64,000 bases of DNA from Alphaproteobacteria bacterium (GTDB taxonomy: Bacteria; Pseudomonadota; Alphaproteobacteria; GCA-2731375): the NCBI GenBank assembly GCA_016776605.1, contig JADHTB010000001.1, forward strand, positions 434,001 to 498,000, written 5' to 3'. Positions 39,841 to 47,730 of the stretch are shown piece by piece; position 1 is the first letter of the stretch; each line of letters starts with the position of its first letter. The notes beneath the pieces were generated by a model. That model saw only the letters and a list, made by a program, of their open reading frames with translations. It was not told where the DNA came from and ran no database searches. Both the position numbers and the translations under genes were made by a program.

Positions 39841-40944
39841 TTAGACCTCGCCCCAGACTTGCAGGGCGGTTTCGACGATGCGGGCCAGTTTGGCTTGTTG
39901 CACATCCTGGGTGATCGGGTTGCCGGAGACGGCGGAGGCGAAGCCGCATTGCGGCGACAGGGACAGGCGTTCGAGCGGTATGAATTGCGCCGCCTGGTCG
40001 ATACGGCGGGCCAGGTCATCGACGCTTTCCATTGCCGCGACTTTCGAGCTGACCAGCCCCAACACCACATGTTTGTTACCGGGCACCAGACGCAGGGGCG
40101 AGAAATCGCCGGCCCGGTCGGTGTCGTATTCCAGAAAAAAGGCATCGACGGAAAGATCGTTGAACAGGCGCTCCGCCACCGGCTCGTACCCCCCCTGCGA
40201 TAGATACTTGCCCTTGAAATTGCCCCGGCATAGATGCAGGCCGCAGGTCATTCCGGCCGGACGGCCCGCCACCGCATCGTTGATGGCGTCGATGTAGATG
40301 CCGATCAGCTCGTCCGGGTCGGCCCCGCCCTGGCGCACCTGTTCGCGCACATCCGGGTCGCACAGCATGGCCAGAGGCACCTCGTCCATCTGGATATAGG
40401 TCGCGCCCAGTTCGGCCAGGGCGGCGATTTCCTGGCGAAACACCTGGGCGAAATCCTGAAAGAATGCGCGCGGCGTAGCATAGGCCGACACATCGATGCC
40501 GCCCACCGGGCGATAGAAATGAAAGGTCGGCAGCGACGGCATGGTGATTTTAGGGGTGACCTTGGCGACGGACTTCAGAAAGCTGAATTCGCCGGTGGAA
40601 AAGCCGCTTTCCCGGCGCACCTTGCCCTCCACATGGGCCGCGATGAAGCTTTGTTCATGGCCATGATCGTCGTGAAACTTGAACTCCGCCTCGCGCACGG
40701 ACAGCCCCGATACCGGGCCGATCACATGCCCCCAATAGGAGCCACGGCGAAACTCGCCATCGGTCACCACGCCCAGGCCCGCCGCCTGCTGTTGCGCCAC
40801 CACCTCGCGGATCGCCGCATCCTGGATTTCGGCGAAGGCCGCATCGTCAATCTCGCCCGCCGTATGCTGGCGAAAAGCGGCGGTCAGTTCCTTGGGGCGC
40901 AGCAGGCTGCCCACATGTTCGGCACGAAATGGCGGCGGGGGCAT
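39841..40944 (-). CDS. Cobalamin-independent methionine synthase (MetE C-terminal domain) family protein
   Basis: A 367-residue single-domain MetE-like barrel. RAEHVGSLLRP at the start is the family opening; zinc ligands fit the histidine and cysteine of GLHLCRGN (about residue 230), the glutamate of LEYD and the cysteine of SPQCGFAS (about 330). The ATG at 40944 has AGGAG 7 nt upstream and is preferred to the one at 41016. Such short proteins often do not make methionine but transfer methyl groups in catabolism, or are of unknown function. It lies head to head with the Tag-like gene. Confidence 0.85.
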   Translation of the reverse strand: MPPPPFRAEHVGSLLRPKELTAAFRQHTAGEIDDAAFAEIQDAAIREVVAQQQAAGLGVVTDGEFRRGSYWGHVIGPVSGLSVREAEFKFHDDHGHEQSFIAAHVEGKVRRESGFSTGEFSFLKSVAKVTPKITMPSLPTFHFYRPVGGIDVSAYATPRAFFQDFAQVFRQEIAALAELGATYIQMDEVPLAMLCDPDVREQVRQGGADPDELIGIYIDAINDAVAGRPAGMTCGLHLCRGNFKGKYLSQGGYEPVAERLFNDLSVDAFFLEYDTDRAGDFSPLRLVPGNKHVVLGLVSSKVAAMESVDDLARRIDQAAQFIPLERLSLSPQCGFASAVSGNPITQDVQQAKLARIVETALQVWGEV

Positions 40945-41030
40945 GGCGGTCTCCTGCGATATGACTGGGTTACCGGCGTCTATAATATCAAGTGGTTTAT
41001 CAAGCGTCGTCGTCACGCTAAACTGCTCCT

Positions 41031-41699
41031 ATGGCAACCTTCAAGGAAATTCAAGCCGCCGCCGCCGCGCGCAATGGCGGTCTGGCGGCGCTGAAGAAAA
41101 AACTGCCCACGGCGAAGTCCGGCCGGGACCTCACGGCCATAAGCGATGACCGCTATCTGTCCGCCATGTGCCTGCGCGTGTTCAGCGCCGGGCTGAAGCA
41201 TTCCATGGTGCAGGCGAAATGGCCGGCGTTCGAGGAAATCTTCCATGGCTTCGAGCCCCACGCGGTGCGCGCCATGTCGGACGAGGCATTGGAAGCCCTG
41301 ATGGGCGAAAGCCGCATTATCCGCCATTGGGGCAAGATCAAATCCGTGCGCGCCAATGCCGCCGCCATCTGCGACATCGCGGACGAGGCGGGCGGCATGG
41401 GCGCCTGGCTGGCCGCATGGGAGCCGGCGCAAACCGTCGAGCTATGGGAGCAATTGAGCCAGCGCTTTACCCAGTTGGGCGGCAATTCAGGACCGTATTT
41501 CCTGCGCATGGTCGGCAAGGACAGCTTCGTTTTAACGCCCTATGTGCTGGCCGCCCTGAAACATTGGTCCCTGTACGAGGGTACGGGCAAGGGCAAGCGG
41601 GAGCGGGCCAAGGTGCAGGCGGTCTTCAATGCCCTGCAAACCGAGAGCGGCCTGCCCCTATGCCAGATTTCCATGACCCTGGCGCAATCGGTCGATTAG
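41031..41699 (+). CDS. DNA-3-methyladenine glycosylase I (Tag)-like protein
   Basis: A 222-residue helical protein of the Adenine_glyco (Tag) superfamily. The pattern LSAMCLRVFSAGLKHSMVQAKWPAFEEIF followed by ALMGESRIIRHWGKIKSVRANAAAI (about residues 42-110) matches the core of Tag. The N-terminal C-x-W zinc region of E. coli Tag is missing and the C-terminus is different, so it belongs to a divergent subgroup whose activity on alkylated bases should not be assumed. Confidence 0.75.
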   Translation: MATFKEIQAAAAARNGGLAALKKKLPTAKSGRDLTAISDDRYLSAMCLRVFSAGLKHSMVQAKWPAFEEIFHGFEPHAVRAMSDEALEALMGESRIIRHWGKIKSVRANAAAICDIADEAGGMGAWLAAWEPAQTVELWEQLSQRFTQLGGNSGPYFLRMVGKDSFVLTPYVLAALKHWSLYEGTGKGKRERAKVQAVFNALQTESGLPLCQISMTLAQSVD

Positions 41700-41824
41700 A
41701 GCGGTTTCGCTCACGCCAGGCCGCTAAGCCGCCCGGCTCCACAGGGACGGTACTGGGGCGGCGCAGGGGCGCCGGGCCGCCGTCGCGGCCTTGAATACCT
41801 ATTTCAGAACCTGCCAAAACGGAG

Positions 41825-42946
41825 TCACGCGGGGTGTAAAGCCGGGTTGATCATGATCTTACAATGCTGATCCGGGTTGGCCAGATCCTCGAAGGCCTGG
41901 GCCACCCCATCCAGGCCGACGCGGCCGGTAATCAGCGGCGATAAATCCAAATGGCCGCTGTCGATCATGGCCAGGGACGCGGCGAACTGTTCCGGGCTGT
42001 AGCCGATGACGAATTGCAGGTTCAATTCCTTGATGATGCCGCCATAGGGGCGAAAATTATCAAGCTCCATACAGACCCCCACCACCACGATGCGGGCCTG
42101 TTGCGGTGCGCCCGCCATGACTTGATCGATCACGCCCGGGACACCGACGCATTCGAATATCACCGCCGGCTTCAGCGCCTCGGGGATCGGCCCCAAGGCG
42201 GGCGGCGCCTGGCCCGGCAAAGCCGCCGCCTGACGCCAACTGTCATAGGGGGAGTGATCGCCTGGGTCGATCACCTGATCGGCGCCCATGGCAATCGCCA
42301 GTGCGCGCCGCTGGGGGGAATAGTCCGCCGCCAGAACCGGCCCCAGCCCCTTCATCTTCAGGGCCACGATGACCGCCAGGCCAACCGGCCCGCAGCCGAT
42401 CACCAAGGGCACGGCGCCTGGCTCCAACCGCGCCATTTCCACCGCATGCAGGCCGACCGCCATGGGCTCCGTCAACGCGGCCAGATCGGCGGTCAGGTTT
42501 TCAGGAATGGGCAACAGCAGCATTTCCTGCAACAGCATGTATTCGCCATAGCCGCCGGCATAATCATTGGAATAACCCACCGTGCGCCGCCAGCCCGGCC
42601 CCAGCATCACGGGCAGCGAGCAGACCTTTTGCCCTGGTTTGAAACGGCGTTGGCAGTCAGGGCCAAAGTCCAACACCTCGGCACAGAATTCATGGCCCAT
42701 GACCACATCACGTTCGAAATCCATGCCCTGAAGGATGCGGTCACCGGGATCCGCCGTCGCCGCCAGACGCGGGCCATGGCGCAACATATGTAAGTCAGAG
42801 CCGCAGATACCGCAGGCCAGGGTTTTCACCAGCACCTGCCCAGGGCCCGGTTCGGGCACGGCCATTTGATCCACGACGATCTGCTGCCGGCGCATGACCG
42901 CCGCCCGCATTGTCGCCGGCACTGTCGCCGGCGTTATCATGCTCAT
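41825..42946 (-). CDS. Zinc-dependent alcohol dehydrogenase family protein
   Basis: A 373-residue medium-chain dehydrogenase. Catalytic zinc ligands fit CGICGSDLHM (about residues 45-54) and GHEFCAEV (about 85); the NAD site is VIGCGPVGLAVIVALK (about 180). The four-cysteine structural zinc lobe between them is absent (VCSLPVMLGPGWRRTVGYSND instead), which marks a subgroup rather than damage. Several ATGs lie within the first 13 codons, so the start could be up to 36 nt later. Substrate is unknown. Confidence 0.87.
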   Translation of the reverse strand: MSMITPATVPATMRAAVMRRQQIVVDQMAVPEPGPGQVLVKTLACGICGSDLHMLRHGPRLAATADPGDRILQGMDFERDVVMGHEFCAEVLDFGPDCQRRFKPGQKVCSLPVMLGPGWRRTVGYSNDYAGGYGEYMLLQEMLLLPIPENLTADLAALTEPMAVGLHAVEMARLEPGAVPLVIGCGPVGLAVIVALKMKGLGPVLAADYSPQRRALAIAMGADQVIDPGDHSPYDSWRQAAALPGQAPPALGPIPEALKPAVIFECVGVPGVIDQVMAGAPQQARIVVVGVCMELDNFRPYGGIIKELNLQFVIGYSPEQFAASLAMIDSGHLDLSPLITGRVGLDGVAQAFEDLANPDQHCKIMINPALHPA

Positions 42947-43344
42947 GCCCGCCCCCGTTCCGCTGTGATCCAGAGGACAGTTTGAAAGTCTTCAACGTTT
43001 GAAGCAATGGGAATAGCTGGCGAAAGGATAATAAAATGCCGGCGCCAACCAAATACGCGGTCGACGCCGGCGGCGGCCTCATACTAGGCCGTTTTACGCT
43101 ACTCAACTGTACGCCACACGAACTCTACGCTACGAAATACTAGAACAAAATCAGATAATTACTCAAACGTTTTAACTTTATTGTAGATATATTGCCTTAT
43201 TATTACAAAATGCAACAATTCTTTACGATGTAGTCATTATAGCCAGAATAATCCTAAAGAATAGATAATAATCGTTGATTGAATTGAAAAAGCCCCGAAT
43301 GCGACGAAAGGTCGCGCATTCCGGACACCAAATTTCAGGGCAAT
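42947..43344. other. AT-rich intergenic region without a recognised gene
   Basis: About 400 nt between the alcohol dehydrogenase start and the regulator end. From about 43090 to 43285 it is strikingly AT-rich compared with everything around it, except the regulator-aceA gap. It should hold the dehydrogenase promoter. I see no frame worth calling, no tandem repeat and no tRNA. The terminator of the regulator gene lies at its right end. Confidence 0.5.
43287..43325 (-). terminator. Intrinsic terminator of the RamB/ScfR-like regulator gene
   Basis: On the minus strand an imperfect stem (GGAATGCGCGACC with GTCGCATTCGG, one bulge) with a TTTC loop is followed by GGGGC and five T residues (43291-43287). 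It lies 20 nt after the regulator stop. Confidence 0.7.
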
Positions 43345-44784
43345 TTAATTTGGCGCGATGGCAAAGGGCGCGATGCGGCGGACGTTCTGGTCCAGGCGCA
43401 AACGGTGGTTCAGGGGCGGGTGGGCCCGCTGGCCACAGTCGAGCCGTTCACAGACCCGGCAAGAGACCCCCACATCGGTCGCCGCCTGTTTGTTCTTCAG
43501 ATCCATGGCATCGCCATAGACCAGATGCCTGGCCTGACCCATATCGCAGCCCACGGCCACGGCGAGGCGCGGCTGGCGGCCGTGATGTCCGCCCAGGATC
43601 GGATCCACGGTGCGGGCAATGGTCAAAAAGGCGCTGCCATCAGGCATACTGGCCTGCTGGGTGTGGATCGTACCCGGCGCACTAAAAGCATCGTGAATAA
43701 TCCAGCGCGGACAGGTGCCGCCGAAACGGGCAAAATGAAAGCCGGCGCCGCTGAGCCGTTTCGAGATATTGCCCGCATTGTCGATCCGGATAAAAAAGAA
43801 CGGCACGCCCTGCGCGCCCTTGCGTTGCAGGGTGGTCAGACGGTGACAGACCTGTTCAAAGCTGACGCCAAAACGGTTCTGCAATATTTCCAGGTCATAA
43901 CGCAGTTCCCTGGCCGAGGTCAGAAAGGCGTCATAGGGCATCAGCACCGCACCGGCAAAAGATCCGGCCAGGCTGATGCGGCATATTTTCTCCGCCTCGG
44001 GTGACGACAGTTTCGCCTTGGCCACCAGACGGTCGAGCAATTCGCCCTGGCTGGAAAGCGCCAATTGCACCGCCAATTGAAAATTTCGCCCGGATGGCGG
44101 CAGCATTTCCGACAACAGCACCCGCCGCCGGTGAAAATCATAGCGGCGCAAGGTCTCGCCCATAATGTCAACGGGCATGACCTTGGCGCCGATGCCGTGC
44201 ACCGCTTCCAGATGCCGGGCCATACCTTGAAAAAGGTCTCCCGCGTCCAGCCCCGCATCCTGCCACAGGGCCTCGGCCGCGGTTTCCAATTCCGGGAAAT
44301 GGTTCGACTGGGATTGTTGAAAATCCCGGACTTCTTCAATGGGAAAGACCTGCGCATCCAGGCCCTGAACCTTGTTCGGATCCGCCAGACGTTCCACCAG
44401 GGCCTGCGTGTCCTCGCGCATTTCGAGATAGGATTTGTAAAGGTTCAACACCGCCTGGGTCGCGGCCGGCGACACCTCCGCCACCTCGCGGATTTCCTGC
44501 TCGCGAATTTTTCCGCCTTCGAACAACGGATCCGAAAACACCTCCCGCAAGCCAGCGGCCAGCGCGGCGGCCTCATCCTGGGCGAATTCCCGCAGATCAA
44601 TCTGAAAAACCTGCCCCAGCCGAAACAGCAGCGGCACGGTGACGGGGCGCTGGTTATGTTCGATCAGATTGAGATAACTGGCGGAAATGTCCAACATCTC
44701 CGCCATGTCCGTCTGCGTGAGATTCTGCTCCTGACGAAAACGCCGGACCTTGTGGCCCAACATGGCCTTTTTTTCAACCGACAT
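43345..44784 (-). CDS. RamB/PrpR/ScfR-like transcriptional regulator (XRE HTH plus IrrE-like region)
   Basis: A 479-residue regulator. Residues about 8-62 form an XRE helix-turn-helix (RRFRQEQNLTQTDMAEMLDISASYLNLIEHNQRP-type; given here by its QTDMAEML and SYLNLIEHN parts). The middle region aligns in outline with ImmA/IrrE peptidase-like domains, but HExxH is lost (FQLAVQLAL). The end has a C-x2-C-x4-C cluster (CRVCERLDC). The family includes RamB and PrpR, which control isocitrate lyase and propionate genes and sense acyl-CoA or iron-sulphur state. The ATG at 44784 has GGAGAG upstream. It is divergent from aceA, its likely target. Confidence 0.88.
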   Translation of the reverse strand: MSVEKKAMLGHKVRRFRQEQNLTQTDMAEMLDISASYLNLIEHNQRPVTVPLLFRLGQVFQIDLREFAQDEAAALAAGLREVFSDPLFEGGKIREQEIREVAEVSPAATQAVLNLYKSYLEMREDTQALVERLADPNKVQGLDAQVFPIEEVRDFQQSQSNHFPELETAAEALWQDAGLDAGDLFQGMARHLEAVHGIGAKVMPVDIMGETLRRYDFHRRRVLLSEMLPPSGRNFQLAVQLALSSQGELLDRLVAKAKLSSPEAEKICRISLAGSFAGAVLMPYDAFLTSARELRYDLEILQNRFGVSFEQVCHRLTTLQRKGAQGVPFFFIRIDNAGNISKRLSGAGFHFARFGGTCPRWIIHDAFSAPGTIHTQQASMPDGSAFLTIARTVDPILGGHHGRQPRLAVAVGCDMGQARHLVYGDAMDLKNKQAATDVGVSCRVCERLDCGQRAHPPLNHRLRLDQNVRRIAPFAIAPN

Positions 44785-44817
44785 CGGTCTCTCCACGACA
44801 TTAACATGAGTAATATT

Positions 44818-44865
44818 ATTTACTATATTTACAAAATTACAATAGTAAATTTTGCATAATTTGCA
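44818..44865. promoter_or_regulatory. Candidate operator between the regulator and aceA
   Basis: A perfect 9-bp inverted repeat, ATTTACTAT (44818-44826) and ATAGTAAAT (44842-44850), spans 15 nt. It is followed at once by two TTTGCA direct repeats (44851-44856 and 44860-44865), 9 nt apart. RamB of Corynebacterium is known to bind AAACTTTGC-like sites, to which AAATTTTGC (44847-44855) is close. It lies 34 nt upstream of the regulator start and 124 nt upstream of aceA, so it could control both. Confidence 0.5.
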
Positions 44866-44988
44866 TGATGACACTTTTATATTTGCCATTTCCCGGGCAA
44901 CCCTACATACCAGCGTCAAGTTCGACGAGACAATCCCAAGACCCTACAAACACTGAACAACACATAGCATGGTAGCAGGAGACGACCC

Positions 44989-46302
44989 ATGACAGAGACA
45001 ATCGAACAACTGGTTTCCGCCCCGGAAGGCCGTTTCGACGGCATCAAACGCGACTATAGTGTTGCAGATGTAAAAAAACTTCAGGGCTCTGTCAAAATTG
45101 AATACAGCCTGGCCCGCAACGGCGCCGACAAGCTGTGGAAACTGCTGCAAAGCGAAGATTACGTGCACTCGCTGGGCGCCATGACCGGCAACCAGGCCAT
45201 GCAGATGGTCCGCGCCGGCCTGAAGGCGATTTATTTGTCGGGCTGGCAGGTGGCCGCCGATTCCAACAACGCCGGCGCCATGTACCCGGATCAAAGTCTC
45301 TACCCCGCCGACAGCGGCCCGGAGCTGGCCAAACGCATCAACAAGACCCTGCAGCGCGCCGATCAGATCCAAAGCATGGAAGGCGAGGGCGATATCGACT
45401 GGTTCGCCCCCATCGTCGCCGATGCCGAGGCCGGTTTCGGCGGCGTGTTGAACGCTTTCGAGATCATGAAGGCCTATATCGAAGCTGGCGCCGCCGGCGT
45501 GCATTTCGAGGATCAACTGGCGTCCGAGAAAAAGTGCGGCCACATGGGCGGCAAGGTGCTGATCCCAACGCAGCAGCATGTCGCCAACCTGAAGGCGGCC
45601 CGACTGGCGGCCGACGTCCTGGGCGTACCAACCTTGATCCTGGCCCGCACCGATGCGGACAGCGCCAAACTGCTGACCTCTGACATTGACCCGCGTGACC
45701 GGGATTTTGTCACCGGCGAGCGGACGGCGGAAGGCTTCTATCGCCACAAGGAAGGCGAAGGCGAAAGCATGCGGCGCTGCATCGCCCGCGGTCTGGCATA
45801 CGCCCCCTATGCTGATCTGTTGTGGATGGAAACCTCCACCCCCAACCTGGATCAGGCCAGGATCTTCGCCGAGGCAATCCGCAAGGAATTCCCCAACAAG
45901 CTGCTGTCCTACAACTGTTCGCCCTCGTTCAACTGGGCGGCCAACCTGGAGCAGGCCGATATCGCCCGCTTCCAACGCGAGATCGGCGCCATGGGCTACA
46001 AGTACCAGTTCGTCACCCTGGCCGGTTTCCACAGCCTGAACCATTCCATGTTCGAATTGGCCCAGGGTTACCGGGACCGCGGCATGGCGGCCTATTCGGA
46101 ACTGCAAAACGCCGAATTCGCCTCGGAAGCTTCCGGCTACAGCGCCACCCGTCATCAGCGCGAAGTCGGCACCGGTTACTTCGATCTGGTCAACCAGACC
46201 ATCATGGGCGGCACCTCGTCGACCACGGCGTTGACCGGCTCCACCGAATCCGAGCAGTTCCATGCCGGCGAAGCCGCCCAGGCAGCCCAAGCGGCGGAGT
46301 AA
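44989..46302 (+). CDS. aceA: Isocitrate lyase
   Basis: A 437-residue enzyme that splits isocitrate into succinate and glyoxylate in the glyoxylate cycle. The active-site loop KKCGHMGGK is at residues 181-189 with catalytic Cys183; [18 protein letters not shown]-type ([10 protein letters not shown]) and NCSPSFNW are all conserved. A strong AGGAGA ribosome site precedes the ATG. It stands alone (no aceB in the window) and is divergent from a RamB-like regulator. A terminator lies 140 nt downstream. Confidence 0.98.
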   Translation: MTETIEQLVSAPEGRFDGIKRDYSVADVKKLQGSVKIEYSLARNGADKLWKLLQSEDYVHSLGAMTGNQAMQMVRAGLKAIYLSGWQVAADSNNAGAMYPDQSLYPADSGPELAKRINKTLQRADQIQSMEGEGDIDWFAPIVADAEAGFGGVLNAFEIMKAYIEAGAAGVHFEDQLASEKKCGHMGGKVLIPTQQHVANLKAARLAADVLGVPTLILARTDADSAKLLTSDIDPRDRDFVTGERTAEGFYRHKEGEGESMRRCIARGLAYAPYADLLWMETSTPNLDQARIFAEAIRKEFPNKLLSYNCSPSFNWAANLEQADIARFQREIGAMGYKYQFVTLAGFHSLNHSMFELAQGYRDRGMAAYSELQNAEFASEASGYSATRHQREVGTGYFDLVNQTIMGGTSSTTALTGSTESEQFHAGEAAQAAQAAE

Positions 46303-46327
46303 GGGGTGTTTTGCGGCATATCAGCAA

Positions 46328-46418
46328 ACCGAAGAACTCTTCGGTCTGGTTCGCACCACTAGCGTACCGGTAACTGCGTAACCGACCGGACGCCCTCCCC
46401 CCAAATGGGGCGTCCGGT
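46328..46418. other. Two stem-loops downstream of aceA
   Basis: ACCGAAGA (46328-46335) pairs with TCTTCGGT (46338-46345), and ACCGGACGCCC (46385-46395) pairs perfectly with GGGCGTCCGGT (46408-46418). Neither is followed by a T run, so they are not simple terminators; they may protect the 3' end of the aceA message or belong to a small RNA ending at 46485. Confidence 0.5.
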
Positions 46419-46443
46419 GACGAACCACGAATACCTAGCCTCG

Positions 46444-46485
46444 GGGTCACCGCATTCGTCATAGCGTGCGGTGGCCCTTTTTTTT
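46444..46485 (+). terminator. Intrinsic terminator downstream of aceA
   Basis: An 11-bp stem (GGGTCACCGCA with TGCGGTGGCCC, one T-G pair) with a 12-nt loop is followed by eight T residues at 46478-46485. It ends plus-strand transcription from aceA before the small lipoprotein gene. Confidence 0.85.
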
Positions 46486-46538
46486 GTTCCCTGGTCTGTT
46501 TCATCCCGCCTTGATCGATCCGCCCGGCAAGGGTAAGC

Positions 46539-46778
46539 ATGAGGGGCATGAAACCCGCGATCGGCCTTCTTATCCTGAGCTTGCTTGCCGCCAACCTGGC
46601 GGCATGTGACAGCAGTCCGTTGTTGCGTGACCACTACATGGGGCAACAGTTGCTGGAACCGGAATATTTGCCCCATCGTGTGCCGCGGGACAAAGATGGC
46701 AATCCAGAACTGCAAACTCAATCCCGTCAGATGGAAAGCTTCTGGCAGAAATTGAAATTCTGGCGCGGCGCCCCGTAG
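46539..46778 (+). CDS. Small putative lipoprotein
   Basis: A 79-residue protein with a lipoprotein signal: hydrophobic IGLLILSLLAANLAAC with the lipobox cysteine at about residue 23, followed by DSS. An aspartate directly after the cysteine would favour inner-membrane retention if the E. coli Lol rule applies. The mature part is short and polar, ending in FWQKLKFWRGAP. A second ATG nine bases on (46548) may be the true start, since GAGGGG precedes it. No family is recognised. Confidence 0.72.
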   Translation: MRGMKPAIGLLILSLLAANLAACDSSPLLRDHYMGQQLLEPEYLPHRVPRDKDGNPELQTQSRQMESFWQKLKFWRGAP

Positions 46779-46821
46779 TCATGGCTGCAATGACAAAACA
46801 CCAACAAGGGGGGAGATCGCT

Positions 46822-47730
46822 TTGACGACCCAGGAACTGGAAAAACTGGTTACCGGCTTTCGCCGCCTGCAAGCCATGGGTGAAAGCAGCCTGACGGAAA
46901 GACGGGCAAGCCTGGTGCATTTGGAAAAGGCGCTGCCAGTGCCCAAGGATGCCCACATTGAATTGGTCGACGCAGGTGGCGTTGCCGCCGAATGGGTCAG
47001 TGCGCCCGGCGTTGAGACAACGGCAAAGGCAGGGGCGGATAAGGCGCTGTTGTATCTGCATGGCGGCGGCTATACCTTCTGCGGCCCCGGCACGCACCGG
47101 CTGCTGGCCTATAATCTATCCGCGGCAACAGGCATGCCCTGCCTGCTGGCCGACTACCGCCTGGCGCCGGAGCATCCCTATCCGGCCGCGGTGGAGGATG
47201 CCGTTGCCGCCTATGGCTGGCTGCTGGCTCAGGGCTTTCCAGCCGATCGTCTGGCCGTGGCCGGGGATTCCGCCGGTGGCGGTTTGGCCCTGGCAACCAT
47301 GCTGCGCCTGCAACAGCTCGACCACCCCCTGCCCGCGGCCATCGCCTGTTTGTCCCCCTGGACCGATCTGACCATGACCGGCGCGTCGATCACCAGCAAG
47401 GTGGCGGACGACCCCCTGGTCGAACCCAGCAGCCTGGAACGCTGTGCGTCGTGGTATCTGGGTGACGGGGACCGGGCCGACCCCCTCGCCTCGCCCCTGC
47501 TCGGCGATCTGGGCGGTTTGCCGCCATTGCTTATCCAGGTCGGCAGCGAGGAAATTCTGCTTGATGATGCCTCCCGTCTGGCCGCCCGGGCACAGGCGGC
47601 CGGTGTCACGGTGGACTATCAATGCTGGGATCAAATGTTCCACGTTTGGCAGCTTTACGCCCCCATGCTGTCGGAAAGCCGCGACGCCATTGCCTCTATC
47701 GGCGAATTTCTAGGCCAGCATGTCGATTGA
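46822..47730 (+). CDS. Alpha/beta-hydrolase of the hormone-sensitive lipase group
   Basis: A 302-residue esterase. The oxyanion motif HGGG is at residues 80-83, the nucleophile Ser150 in AGDSAGGG, with the acid probably in SEEILLDDA and the histidine in FHVW near the end. It starts with TTG at 46822, supported by a strong GGGGGGAGA ribosome site. Its stop overlaps the hyuA start by 11 nt, so it is coupled with the second hydantoinase pair and may hydrolyse an ester or amide in the same pathway. Confidence 0.9.
   Translation: MTTQELEKLVTGFRRLQAMGESSLTERRASLVHLEKALPVPKDAHIELVDAGGVAAEWVSAPGVETTAKAGADKALLYLHGGGYTFCGPGTHRLLAYNLSAATGMPCLLADYRLAPEHPYPAAVEDAVAAYGWLLAQGFPADRLAVAGDSAGGGLALATMLRLQQLDHPLPAAIACLSPWTDLTMTGASITSKVADDPLVEPSSLERCASWYLGDGDRADPLASPLLGDLGGLPPLLIQVGSEEILLDDASRLAARAQAAGVTVDYQCWDQMFHVWQLYAPMLSESRDAIASIGEFLGQHVD

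Noticed and set aside
41700..41824. G+C-rich stem-like sequence between the Tag-like and alcohol dehydrogenase genes
   Set aside because: Short imperfect stems are expected by chance in such G+C-rich DNA and no T run follows, so no terminator is called.
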